From Pilatotrama ljubarskyi (Eukaryota; Basidiomycota; Agaricomycetes; Polyporales; Polyporaceae), in NCBI GenBank assembly GCA_022385805.1, contig MU277738.1, positions 101,370 through 165,369 of the forward strand: a stretch of DNA of 64,000 bases, read 5' to 3'. The translations under genes and the position numbers were made by a program. The notes beneath the pieces were generated by a model. That model was not told the DNA's origin. It made no database searches and saw nothing but the letters and a program-made list of their open reading frames with translations. This document shows positions 49,215-59,395 of this stretch, in pieces. The stretch's first letter is position 1; each line of letters opens with the position of its first letter.

Positions 49215-49807
49215 AGAGCCTGCCCTGAAGGGTGAGAGGACGGCTCGTCGGTCGATGGCGACTCGGAGTGGCAGCTGGAAGAGAAGGCCATATGCGTGTA
49301 GTGATGCGGGTGTCGTACAGAGTCGGTAGAAGGATAGCGGCCGGATGGGCTCCAGTTATACTGCTTCCAGCTCGAAAGCTGTGGCTAAGATGGACGAAGG
49401 TTGTGGCTAAGATAGACTATGATGTCACAATAAGTAATGCGGGGGCCGCCGGCGAGTTGCTGTGAAGTTGTCACGAACAATGGAACAGGGCCTGCGACTA
49501 TTAGTACGTACAATGACCGCAGCTCGATGTCTGGGCAACCGCGGGGCCAGGAGTCAGCCAAAAGTGAGCAGGATAGCACTGGCAGCATTGCTCTCACTGG
49601 CAATATACTTGTACCAGGGTTTCGTCGAACTAACTCATGGCTAGACGCGAAGCCCCTGGTGTGGTCGCATACTAGCAGAAAGCAAGCACAATAGGATCGG
49701 GTCAAGTACAATACATGCACGAGGGGTAAATAGAACGATGCCATGGCAGAAGATACGTAGGTAACGGAGGACACCACCCGTCCGAGAGTTCCCTAGGGGT
49801 CCGACAA
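49215..49807. other. Spacer and 3' flank of FunK1 D
   Basis: The left part has no recognised feature. The part from about 49640 matches the 3' flank of FunK1 A (from about 41780), marking the left boundary of the duplicated unit. Confidence 0.45.
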
Positions 49808-52800
49808 TCACGAAGCCTTGCTACCTGAAGCCACACCTCCGCCGCTAGTCGTGTTCTTAGCGCGGCGTGAAGCGCTTCTAGTGATGCGACTTGAGGTCCC
49901 TGCTGAGGTGATACTCGCACCACTCGCCAGCGGAGTGTGGTTCTTCTTCTTACGCTTCGCCGAGGCCACCGCAGACGCACTCGAGTGGAGCGTCGTCGAA
50001 CCCGACACCGAGTACGAGCCCGTCTCCACTTCGTCAGCAGCTTCCATACGACGCTTGTTGATCCTAGGCCGGCCAGTGCCCATCTTCACCCTATCGTGGA
50101 TTACCGACTGGGTTCGTGCTTCGCGCAGACGGAATGGTATGGCCCTATCCTCGGTCGGCCAGTCTGGGCGAGCGAGCGCGGTTTCAAAGACATCGAGCAC
50201 CGCGGCATAAGTCAGAGGGACCCGCGTATGGCCAAGCGCTTCCGAGAGAGTGGCGCGGTATACTAGCCTATTGTAGTCTACAAGCAAGTCGCTGAGTGGT
50301 CCGTTATCGGGGATTTGGAACGGCCGCGGTCGAGAGAGCCAACCCCTCTTCACACCCGCCGCAAGCTCGTCGTTGACATCTGCGAAGGCCTTGCCGCATG
50401 CTGCCGGATCAACTTGCGCGTACGCTGTGTGGCGAAGTACGATCCATACGAGGACCCAGTAAAAAGATTCCAGATCGTGACAAACATCGTGGCAGATCCC
50501 GTTGTAGGGGGGATCCAGCAGCTCGATGGCGATGAAGTAGTACGTCCCCTGAAAGCGTAACATGAAGTAAGCATCGTACTTGCAGACCGTGAATGATAGC
50601 GTGGATGCGTACCGTCCGCTCCTTGAACTGTGCGATGTCCTCAAACTGATCAGCAAGCTCCAGAGGACGAAGCGCCGGCGTATTGGAGGAAGTCGACGCA
50701 GGGGCTTTCGTAGTAGGAGGAACCAAGGTCATCGAACTGTAGTCGTAGTCGTGCAGGATGCCCTTGGTACGCTCATCACGCGGTCGATCCACGATGAGGA
50801 TGTTGCCGGTGCTGACGTCGCGGTGAAGGATGCCGCCGTACTCCCATGCTAGCTGATGACCTAAAATGCGTCGTCAGCAAGCACCTCTACTAGACACTGT
50901 AGGAGCAAACTGCTCACCTTTGATGGCGTCGCGCATCGCCGTGACAAGTTCCTTGGTGGACCTGAACTTGGACAGAGGGCGCCCGACGGTGTCGATGACA
51001 AAACGAACATGACTGCGTTCGCGGGGTCGGGCATCATCTCCTTTGCTGAGCCTCCAAGAGTACGTCTCATGCATGGGATATGGGTAGCCATCAGGCGGGC
51101 CTTGAGCCGACTGCGCATCATCGGTCATTTCGCTGTCCGACAGCTCGCCGAAGCTCGAAGAGGAGGAGGCCGATGAGAAGAGTGATGATGGCGCGGTGGA
51201 GGAGCCAGAGGTTGCCGAGCCGGTGGAAAACGTCGATCGCAGCTCGAGGAGGTCACCGTCGCCATTCCAGGGTTCCTTGGCACGCGCAGCCTCCCAACGC
51301 TTGACGTCTCTGGTGCCCAGGTCCCCGCCGTGCGTCACCTTTGGCAGACCCCGCCACTCGTCCTCGGGGACCGTCTGCTTGAGGCGTTCATAGAACTTGG
51401 TCTCCGGCGTTCGAATCACTTGGCGCCAGGCCTCCTTGATGATCCGCAACTGGACTTCCGTGTTCTCCTCGGTGGTATTCTTCGCGTGGCCGACGCGCGT
51501 GTCCTCGATACTGAGCCACACCATCGTCGAGCGAGAGAAGAGGTGAGCATTGACGTCGAGGAGCTTGAACATGATGTACGCCTTCCAATTACGCGAGTCG
51601 TCCTCGTCCCACACCTTCGCCCAGCGACCCTCGCGAAGGTCCACACCTTGCAGAAACTCCTCCGCATCCTCTCCGAGACTGTCCTTGACCCATGTCTGGT
51701 CGGCGTCGGTGAGCTTCCTGATAGTCGGATCGCAGCCAATAACGGCTCCTGGACCTCCTTCCCACGGATGAACAAAGTTCCAGAAGAACTCCTGGACAGC
51801 CCTCAGGCCCTCCGTCGACTTGAGACTGAAGGGCGGGGACGCGACTGCACAGGCACGATCGAAGCGCGTGATGCGCACGGTGTCGCCGTAGATGCCCAGC
51901 ATGAACGTCGCGAGCAAACCATGGGCGAACATCAATCCTCTGGCGTTGACCGCAAGCTGTACCAGGGTGTCCGCGTGGGACATCGTGTTTCCCTTTACGA
52001 AGGGATCCTTGCTGGCGACGTCCTTGGCTTCGATGACCATCGAGAACCGTGACCAGTCGAGACCGTGGAGTTTGGTAGGGAGGGTATCCCCGGGAAACGA
52101 CACCGCGATGTCAGGACTCGATGTTTGGTGTCTTTCGGCGAATGCAGAGAAAGGGAAGGGGATGGTCTGCGAGTGGCAGTCATAGAATGACAGCTTCTTG
52201 TCGGCAGGGAACTTAGCCACGACCGCGTTGAAGATCTCGATCTAGTGCTCTGTGAGTACAGGATAGAGTCGTTGACGTGAGAGACGCACCAAGGGCTTAT
52301 AGCTCCGCACTTCCTTCCCCTTCGTCGGATTCCATGAGGACGAAAGCTTCACGTCGGGCGGCGCCAAAGGGCAGCGGGAGCGCGACGGGAGGAAGGTGGT
52401 CAAGTACGAGTTGAGGTCGCCCACATAGACGTTAATCTTGTCCTGAATCTCCTGTCGCCATCCTTCGAGCTGGTTCACCTGCGTAGCTTCTTCGCGATTG
52501 TGAGGTTGAGTCCTAGACTTCTTGGAGCGAGGAGTAGGCTTGCCGCTCATACCTGAAGTAGAGCAGCTGCAATAGCTGGAAATTGAGCCGGTGGAAATCG
52601 ACATCTTATACTTGTGAGCTTGTGGCTAAGATCGAGTGGATGGTGGTTGTAGTAGACAATGGTTGTGCGGAAGGCGCCGACGATCTGAAAGGCAAGTCTA
52701 AATGTCACGGGTAATACAACACGGCAGTTGCCGCAGCCACGCAATGGCTCGCCCGCTCAGCGACACTCACCCTCCGATAGAGGGGGATTTGGCTGATCCA

Positions 52801-53245
52801 ACAACGCGTGTTGGGCTCGACACCGGGATCGCGTAAGTGTACTGCGAGATGCGACCGCATTAGCCATGTTCACTTTGTCGAGCCAAGCCCTAACAAACTC
52901 ACGAGTGAGGTACTAGGAGGAGTCCAAGCGTACGCCTCGTTCGCTCTGTGCCTATTGATATACGGAAGAGGGTTCGAGGGCTAGGGCTGCGTCTTTGACT
53001 CGGACAATCAGCTTTACGGCCGGACAGTATGCGAAGATCCACGCCCTGTCGCTGCGCTTACAGATTGCTCCCTGTGACGTTGTAAGTATGGCTGACGCGC
53101 AGACAAAGGAACGATGCGGCAGTCGTCGAACACGTCGGCGGCTGTGGACGCTCGCCAGGCTGAGGGAGAAGCTCAGGCGAACTTGAACTTGGTTGGACCA
53201 AACTAGGAAACGCTTGTACAAACACGAGGCGGCCCGGTCGTCCGG
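49640..53245 (-). repeat. Segmental duplication, copy 2 (FunK1 unit D)
   Basis: Same orientation as the unit at 41780-45320. Similarity begins around 49640 and ends near 53245, where both copies read gaggcggSccggtcgtccg and then diverge. About 8 kb separates the starts of the two units. Confidence 0.85.
49808..52604 (-). CDS. FunK1 fungal-type protein kinase D
   Basis: Paralogue of kinase A with the same four-exon structure: 52604-52290, 52241-50918, 50860-50613 and 50548-49808, giving 875 codons plus TGA. It has KKLSFYDCHSQTIPFPF, WSRFSMVIEAKDV, the serine-rich insert (SSLFSSASSSSSFGELSDSE), YGGILHRDVSTGNIL, GILHDYDYS, GTYYFIAIELL and CHDLESFYWVLVWIVL. The tail is basic (KRKKKN). Catalytic HRD and Asn are present; DFG is replaced by DYD as in the family. 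Over about 43190-43560 of gene A versus 51075-51445 of this gene only a handful of bases differ, while the C-terminal exon has many amino-acid changes, so part of exon 2 has probably been homogenised by gene conversion. The introns (52242-52289, 50861-50917 and 50549-50612) are more diverged. Confidence 0.88.
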
Positions 53246-53508
53246 ATTCCTTGCGTCTGGGCGTTAAACATGTTGTCCCCTCTCAGAACTGTCGAGTCGT
53301 AAACGTTTTCACGTTAACCCTGCAATCTAAGCTCCAGGCCTCAAGAATCATACGATACCACTACATAGTAAATGCCAGGCGAGTGCCGTAGTACATGCTC
53401 AGAACCCTTCAGCTCAGCGTGATGTGGTCCGAGTCGATATCCAGACCGTTACAGTGCACAGGTCTGTGGCAGCGCAGCGCAAGCGCCGCCGCCGACGCGG
53501 CAGGATGA
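53246..53508. other. Intergenic
   Basis: No gene recognised between the FunK1 duplication and the 3' end of the split BTB gene. Confidence 0.4.
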
Positions 53509-53849
53509 TCAACTAGCCAACAGCGGAATGGGATGATACAACCGTGGGAGGTCGTCCCAGATCGCGCGCTGCATATCCTGGACGTGTCCCCGTATCACTG
53601 CCGCGCACACCCTAGAGAACCAGGCCTCGAGCCCGAGCGCGTCAATGTGGGAGCGCACGGAACTACGCCGTGGATCCCCGTTGACCAAATGATGGCATCG
53701 CGCACGGTACCGTTCACACATCCTGCCGGCGTTGCGGTCGCATTCGCGCGGGCACGGTCAGAACTGTGAGCTTGTTCGGATGTCGAAGGCTTTGATGATG
53801 ATCTCGGTGTCCCGCCTGGATAGCCCCTGCGGCAGCTGCCAGCAGAGAT
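53509..53849 (-). pseudogene. 3' part of a BTB gene cut off by the copia insertion
   Basis: Minus strand. The end of the frame reads WFSRVCAAVIRGHVQ then MQRAIWDDLPRLY, the usual C-terminus of the short BTB family, with stop TAG at about 53510. Between this and the insertion site the frame meets a TGA, so a further intron or a break must be present. The matching 5' part lies at 59396-60070. The target duplication CCTGG at 53850-53854 marks the join. Confidence 0.6.
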
Positions 53850-53854
53850 CCTGG

Positions 53855-54243
53855 TGTTGGAGGATATGGGCGTCGCGGGCAAGCCGTGCGCGAGCTCGCG
53901 ACGAGGGTGCGCGCGGGCGCTGGGCGCCGCGCGCGACCGGTTTGTTCTTGTCTCGTTTTTGTCTCGTTTCGTATGATCTTGTGCCGTCTCCTATACGTCT
54001 ATGGGTTCCGTCCGGTCTCGCGTGTTTTGTCTACGATAGGTCTTGTGTTGTACTGTACTTATACTCGAGTGCTCGTCGCCGCTCACCTCAGTCCTGCGAA
54101 TACAGACTGAGGTGAGCATCTGATTACTTATCTTGATTACCGAGCTTTCTTACTGATTAGTACCGTAGTTCATCGTTCTATAGGTACATAAGATTTGTAT
54201 TATTCTTAGTCCTGCGAATACAGACTGAGTTCATCGTTCTATA
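53855..54243 (+). repeat. 5' LTR of the copia element, 389 bp
   Basis: Begins TGTTGGAGGATATGGG and ends TTCATCGTTCTATA. It includes a perfect 13-bp hairpin (gctcacctcagtc at 54081-54093 pairs with 54105-54117, loop of 11 bases) and the sequence GTCCTGCGAATACAGACTGA twice, which is where the 3' LTR carries an extra unit. Confidence 0.93.
54081..54117 (+). promoter_or_regulatory. Perfect LTR hairpin
   Basis: 13-bp stem without mismatch and an 11-base loop (ctgcgaataca). It is repeated in the 3' LTR at 59115-59151. In the RNA it would be a very stable stem-loop near the R/U5 region. A role in 3' end formation, packaging or translation is inferred only. Confidence 0.6.
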
Positions 54244-54255
54244 GGTTATGAGCCC
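54244..54255 (+). other. Primer binding site, half initiator-Met tRNA type
   Basis: GGTTATGAGCCC follows the LTR with no gap. It is complementary to GGGCTCATAACC, the anticodon stem-loop of eukaryotic initiator tRNA-Met (anticodon CAT). Drosophila copia and yeast Ty5 are known to prime from the 5' half of this tRNA cut in the anticodon loop; the same is inferred here. Confidence 0.8.
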
Positions 54256-54309
54256 TGCCTTCTAGGCGGACTCTAGTTGCTAAACAAGTCAAACTTACCT
54301 CGCGAAACA

Positions 54310-57300
54310 ATGTCATCGAACAACGTCAAGCTCGGCGACGATTCTGTGCGCGTACCGAAGCTCGAGCTTGGTGGCTCGAACTGGGTCCTGTACAAGGACC
54401 GCCTGTTGTGGGCTGCCGATGCCAAGGGCTACCGCGGTCACCTCGATGGTACGGTGACCGAGCCGGTTGCGCCGCAGGCTCAGGCCGCGCAGACTGCCAC
54501 GGCAATGGCGGCGGAGACGGCCACTCCAGGAGTGGTGGCCGGGCCCGCTGCGGCCGGAGGGGGTGCTGGTGCTGCTACCGGAGGGACCGGTGGTGGTGTG
54601 GCAGCCCCCGTTGGTGGTACTGCGGGTACGGGAGGGACGCCGACGGTGACCGCAGGTGCGGATGCTGAAGGGACCCCCGACCCAGCGCAGGTCGCGTACG
54701 AGAGCGCGCTTGCTGAGTGGCGCAAGGGCGAGGCAAATGTCAAGCAGCTCATTGCGAGCACAATCCCGGACTCTCTCTTCATGAAGATCCGTGCGAAGCC
54801 GGACGCACGCGCGATCTGGGTGGCTCTTGCGCAGGAGTTCGAGCGCAAGTCGCGCATGGTGTCCGTCGACCTGCGGCGCCGGCTCCAAGAGCAACGATGC
54901 TCCGAACGCGAAGATGTGCGGACGCACTTCGCGAAGCTGCGCACGATGCGCGAGGACCTATCCGCGATGGGACACCCCCCCGCCGATGACGACTTCTATG
55001 CTATCATACTGGGTTCCATGCCCTCTTCCTACGAACCCTACATCTCCGCTATCTCCGCTACTTCCCGCGTTTCGGGCAACGTCTTGAGCCCGGACGAGTT
55101 GATGGAGGCGCTCACCGAGGAGTACGAGCGCCGTGCTCTGAAGGCGAAGAGCACCAAGCGTAGCGACGGAGCTGACGTCGCGATGTCGGCCAATGATCGG
55201 GCTGGCGGAGCAAAGGGCGGGAAGAGCAAGAAGAACGTCGAGTGCTACAACTGTAAGAAGCGCGGGCACTACAAGTCGGAGTGCTGGGTGCCAGGGGGAG
55301 GAAAGGAAGGCCAAGGTCCAAAGGGCAAGGAGAAGCCGAAGGACACGGCCGCAACGGCAAAGGACAAACCGGATGAAGCTTGGTTCACCTTCATCCGCCG
55401 GTCCAATCCTGACGAGGACTACGATGACATGCCGTCGCTCCAGACCGTGTCAGACACGATCTCGGACCCGCCCAGTGCCAGTGAGGGCGAATCGGTCTTC
55501 AACCTCTCGTGCGATGAGGACGCCTCATATCTTGAAGATCAATTCCTTGAAGTTGGTGCGCGTGCGATGCTCGCCCAAGACCTTACTGCTACAGAGGTCA
55601 TCCTATTTGACTCCGGTGCGACCCGGCATATGTCGTGCTACCGCAACCGGTTCATCAACTACGTTGAGATCCCCTCGCGACCTATCCATGCTGCCGACAA
55701 TCACACCTTTCAGGCGGTCGGAAAAGGGGACATGTACGTCCACTTGCCTGATGGCGCTGGTGGCAATACCCGAGTCCTCCTTCAAGACGTTCTCCACGCG
55801 CCCTCAATGGGCGTCACCCTCGTCTCCATCGCGCGTGTCACCGCTGCAGGCGTCGCAGTCGTGTTTCAGAACAACAAGTGCATCATCTCGCGTTCGGATG
55901 GAACATGCATTGCGAAGATCCCGCTGACGGATGGCCTCTATCGGCTCCGTATTCCACGCACAGAGGCAGCGGCCACTGCTGCAGACGCGGACACGCCCGT
56001 CCGTGTCGTAACCCGCGCTGAACTCCATCGTGAACTCGGGCATATTGCGCCTGACGCTGCACGCAACATGGTCGCCCGTGGAGCTGTTGAGGGGCTGGTC
56101 TTGTCGAGCTCTGATGGACCGATTGAGGACTGCGAGTCCTGCGCTGCTGGCAAGACGACACGGAAGCCGATTTCGACTGAGCGTGTGCGCCCACAAGCGA
56201 GTGCTGTCGGTGACGAGGTCCATGCCGACGTCTGGGGGCCGTCTTCTGTCCGCACCCTAGGCGGACGTCAGTACTACTCTATGTTCACGGACGACTACTC
56301 CCGCTACTCCTCTCTTTACCTCATGCGCACCAAAGACGAGACTTTGGGTGCCTACCGCAAAGTCCGAGGTTTCTACCTAACGCAGAAGGGCGCATGTATC
56401 CGGTGTTTGCACTCCGACCGCGGTGGCGAGTTCTTGAGCGCGGACTTCTCGAAGCTGCTGGACGAGGACGGAACGGTCAGGAAGCTCACGGTGCATGACA
56501 CGCCGGAGTACAATGGAGTCGCAGAGCGAGGGAACCGCACCGTGATGGAGAAGGTCCACGCGATGTTGCATGATGCAGCACTGCCGAAAGCACTGTGGGG
56601 GGAAGCTGCACTTCACGCGGTGTACCTCAAGAACCGGACGCCGACCCGGACGCTCGATGGCAAGACGCCGTTTGAGGTCTTCTGGGGACGTAAACCGAAC
56701 CTTGCGCACTTGCACGTGTGGGGATGCCGTGTTCGAGTGCACTCGCCCGGCGGATCGAAGCTGTCTGGACGGGCGGAGGACGCGCGGTGGGTTGGCTTTG
56801 ACGAGGAGTCCGACGCGCACCGCGTCTACTGGCCGAAGCGTGGCACCGTGACAGTCGAACGCAGTGTTGTCTTCCCGGGGCCAGATGGTGACGTCGAGGT
56901 GCCGCTCGAGGGGGAGAGAATGGAAGTCAGTACTCACCCAGACGAACACGAGCATGCCCCCTCTCCTACTCCATCTGCGCCTGCACCCTTTTCTGCTGCA
57001 CCCGAATCTACCTCCCCATCTACCACCACCGAGGAGCACAAACCGGAGGCTCAAAAGCCGAAGAAGACAGAGATTGAGGGGGAGTTGAGGAGGTCGTCGC
57101 GTGTCCGTAAGGAATCGGACTACGTGCAGCGGCTGAGGGCGGGCGAAGGCACGGTGTCGGGACGCGCAGGAGGACCAGCGTTGCCGACAGGTATCCAGGA
57201 AGGTACGGCGAGGATCGAGGAGGTCCAGGAGGAGGAAACAGGAGCGCAGACGGCAGCAATGGCACGAGCGGTGGAGGACGAGGTGGAACTGGCAATGGCG

Positions 57301-58881
57301 GCAGCGATGGGAGACGCCGAGTGCATCGAACCGACGTACGCGGAGGCAAAGAAGCGCCCGGACTGGCCGAAATGGCAGGAGGCCATTCAGGCTGAACTCG
57401 ACTCGCTTGTCGCGAACGGTACCTGGTGCATCGTCCCCCGACCCTCTACTGGCAACGTCGTGGACTCCAAGTGGGTTCTTCGTGTCAAGAAGAACGCCGC
57501 CGGCGAGATTGACAAGTACAAGGCTCGACTCGTCGCTCGAGGCTACACTCAAATCTACGGGGTCGACTACTATGACACCTTTGCTCCTGTTGCTAAGCTT
57601 TCCTCTATCCGTCTCCTCTTGGCTATTGCGGCTCGCAACGGGTGGGCGGCAGACTCGTTCGACTTCAACAGTGCATACTTGAACTCGAAGCTTGACGAGG
57701 ACGTCTACCTCGAACAGCCGCCCGACCACGCATTCGCAGACCGCAAGGCTTTTGTTCTCAAGCTCGAGAAGGCGCTGTATGGGCTAAAGCAGGGTGGGCG
57801 GAAGTGGTACGAGACGCTGTGCGCAGCGCTCGGGAAGTTGGGGTTCACGAGGGCGGAGGCGGACTGGGGTGTCTTCTACAAGCGCGAAGGCGAGCACATG
57901 CTCGTGCTTGCGGTCCACGTCGATGACTGCCTCTTCACGGGGAGCTCGCGACGTCTCCTCGACGAGAACAAGGCCAAGATTGGTGCTGCCTACAAGCTGA
58001 CCGACCTCGGGCCTGTTTCGTGGCTGCTCGGTATCAAGATCTCACGCGATCTCGACGCCGGCACCCTTTCCCTCTCTCAACACGCCTACATCGACGCCCT
58101 CCTCGTGCGTTTCAACTTCACCGACCTCAAGCCGGTCTCGACTCCCATGGACCCGCACCAGCTGCTCTCGAAGACGCAGTGCCCGGAGAGCCCCGCCGAA
58201 GTCGCGCGCATGCGGCGCGTGCCCTACCGTGAGGCGATCGGCGCGCTCATGTATGCAGCACTCGGTACTCGTCCCGACATCGCATTCGCGGTTTCGATGC
58301 TTGCGCAGTTTGCACAGAACCCTGGGCAACCTCACTGGGACGCCGTCAAGCGCATCTTCCGTTACTTATTGGGCACGCGCACGCTCTCGCTGGTCTATGG
58401 CGGCGAAAAGCGCGAACTCGAAGGCTTTGTCGATGCAGACGGCGCCACGCAGGAGCACCGTCGCGCAATCACCGGGTATGTCTTCCTGGTCGACGGCGGC
58501 GCTGTCTCCTGGGCGTCGAAGAAGCAGGAACTCGTGACGCTGAGCACGGCCGAGTCCGAGTACGTCGCGACGACACACGCCGCGAAGGAGGCGGTCTGGC
58601 TCAGACGTCTCATCGGCGAGGTTTTTGGACCTCTCGCGGATCCGACCACGCTCTACAACGACAACCAGGCCGCGATCGCGCTCACCAAGGACGGCTCGTA
58701 CCACGCGCGTACGAAGCACATAGACGTGCGCTATCATTTCATTCGCTATTCCATCGACGCCGGCTCTATTCGACTACTCTACTGTCCTACTGGCGACATG
58801 ACCGCCGACATCCTCACCAAGGCCCTTCCGAGCGTCAAGGTCAAGCACTTCGCTGCCGCGCTTGGGCTCGCGCAGGCTTGA
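54310..58881 (+). CDS. Copia gag-pol polyprotein (Gag, protease, integrase, RT, RNase H)
   Basis: Single frame of 1523 codons from the first ATG after the primer site. Approximate order by residue: Gag N-terminus with GGSNWVLYKDRLLW (25-40), an Ala/Gly-rich insert (55-125), a Gag core (170-290), a zinc knuckle CYNCKKRGHYKSEC (about 311), protease DSGATRHMS (about 433), integrase HHCC-like region (LGHIAP, CESCAAGKT; 575-625), the integrase catalytic core with VHADVWGPS, LHSDRGGEFL and NGVAERGN (Asp, Asp, Glu; 635-745), reverse transcriptase with VARGYTQIYGVDYYDTFAPV (about 1080) and the active site VHVDDCLF (about 1200), and RNase H with VDADGA, STAESEY, NDNQAAI and RTKHIDVRYHF (1370-1490). 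All catalytic residues are present and no stop or frameshift occurs. Gag and Pol share one frame, as in Drosophila copia, so the product ratio must be set some other way. Confidence 0.95.
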   Translation: MSSNNVKLGDDSVRVPKLELGGSNWVLYKDRLLWAADAKGYRGHLDGTVTEPVAPQAQAAQTATAMAAETATPGVVAGPAAAGGGAGAATGGTGGGVAAPVGGTAGTGGTPTVTAGADAEGTPDPAQVAYESALAEWRKGEANVKQLIASTIPDSLFMKIRAKPDARAIWVALAQEFERKSRMVSVDLRRRLQEQRCSEREDVRTHFAKLRTMREDLSAMGHPPADDDFYAIILGSMPSSYEPYISAISATSRVSGNVLSPDELMEALTEEYERRALKAKSTKRSDGADVAMSANDRAGGAKGGKSKKNVECYNCKKRGHYKSECWVPGGGKEGQGPKGKEKPKDTAATAKDKPDEAWFTFIRRSNPDEDYDDMPSLQTVSDTISDPPSASEGESVFNLSCDEDASYLEDQFLEVGARAMLAQDLTATEVILFDSGATRHMSCYRNRFINYVEIPSRPIHAADNHTFQAVGKGDMYVHLPDGAGGNTRVLLQDVLHAPSMGVTLVSIARVTAAGVAVVFQNNKCIISRSDGTCIAKIPLTDGLYRLRIPRTEAAATAADADTPVRVVTRAELHRELGHIAPDAARNMVARGAVEGLVLSSSDGPIEDCESCAAGKTTRKPISTERVRPQASAVGDEVHADVWGPSSVRTLGGRQYYSMFTDDYSRYSSLYLMRTKDETLGAYRKVRGFYLTQKGACIRCLHSDRGGEFLSADFSKLLDEDGTVRKLTVHDTPEYNGVAERGNRTVMEKVHAMLHDAALPKALWGEAALHAVYLKNRTPTRTLDGKTPFEVFWGRKPNLAHLHVWGCRVRVHSPGGSKLSGRAEDARWVGFDEESDAHRVYWPKRGTVTVERSVVFPGPDGDVEVPLEGERMEVSTHPDEHEHAPSPTPSAPAPFSAAPESTSPSTTTEEHKPEAQKPKKTEIEGELRRSSRVRKESDYVQRLRAGEGTVSGRAGGPALPTGIQEGTARIEEVQEEETGAQTAAMARAVEDEVELAMAAAMGDAECIEPTYAEAKKRPDWPKWQEAIQAELDSLVANGTWCIVPRPSTGNVVDSKWVLRVKKNAAGEIDKYKARLVARGYTQIYGVDYYDTFAPVAKLSSIRLLLAIAARNGWAADSFDFNSAYLNSKLDEDVYLEQPPDHAFADRKAFVLKLEKALYGLKQGGRKWYETLCAALGKLGFTRAEADWGVFYKREGEHMLVLAVHVDDCLFTGSSRRLLDENKAKIGAAYKLTDLGPVSWLLGIKISRDLDAGTLSLSQHAYIDALLVRFNFTDLKPVSTPMDPHQLLSKTQCPESPAEVARMRRVPYREAIGALMYAALGTRPDIAFAVSMLAQFAQNPGQPHWDAVKRIFRYLLGTRTLSLVYGGEKRELEGFVDADGATQEHRRAITGYVFLVDGGAVSWASKKQELVTLSTAESEYVATTHAAKEAVWLRRLIGEVFGPLADPTTLYNDNQAAIALTKDGSYHARTKHIDVRYHFIRYSIDAGSIRLLYCPTGDMTADILTKALPSVKVKHFAAALGLAQA

Positions 58882-58888
58882 GGGGGAG
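58880..58888 (+). other. Polypurine tract
   Basis: GAGGGGGAG immediately before the 3' LTR, overlapping the stop codon of the polyprotein. It is the expected primer for plus-strand DNA. Confidence 0.85.
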
Positions 58889-59395
58889 TGTTGGAGGATA
58901 TGGGCGTCGCGGGCAAGCCGTGCGCGAGCTCGCGACGAGGGTGCGCGCGGGCGCTGGGCGCCGCGCGCGACCGGTTTGTTCTTGTCTCGTTTTTGTCTCG
59001 TTTCGTATGATCTTGTGCCATCTCCTATACGTCTATGGGTTCCGTCCGGTCTCGCGTGTTTTGTCTACGATAGGTCTTGTGTTGTACTGTACTTATACTC
59101 GAGTGCTCGTCGCCGCTCACCTCAGTCCTGCGAATACAGACTGAGGTGAGCATCTGATTACTTATCTTGATTACCGAGCTTTCTTACTGATTAGTACCGT
59201 AGTTCATCGTTCTATAGGTACATAAGATTTGTATTATTCTTAGTCCTGCGAATACAGACTGAGGTGAGCATCTGATTACTTATCTTGATTACCGAGCTTT
59301 CTTACTGATTAGTACCGTAGTTCATCGTTCTATAGGTACATAAGATTTGTATTATTCTTAGTCCTGCGAATACAGACTGAGTTCATCGTTCTATA
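58889..59395 (+). repeat. 3' LTR of the copia element, 507 bp
   Basis: Same as the 5' LTR apart from one base and one extra 118-bp unit (start about 59124, repeated from about 59242) spanning from GTCCTGCGAATACAGACTGA to the following copy. It ends TTCTATA before the duplication CCTGG. Confidence 0.93.
59124..59359 (+). repeat. 118-bp tandem duplication inside the 3' LTR
   Basis: Two identical 118-bp units in a row, present once in the 5' LTR. Each contains gaggtgagcatctgattact and ends attattctta. Confidence 0.85.

Noticed and set aside
54277..54309. Upstream extension of the copia polyprotein
   Set aside because: The frame opens at TTG; the first ATG at 54310 is the better start and lies after the primer site.
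56377..57729. 450-codon frame antisense to the copia polyprotein
   Set aside because: Arises from GC-rich codon bias opposite the pol gene; no motif.
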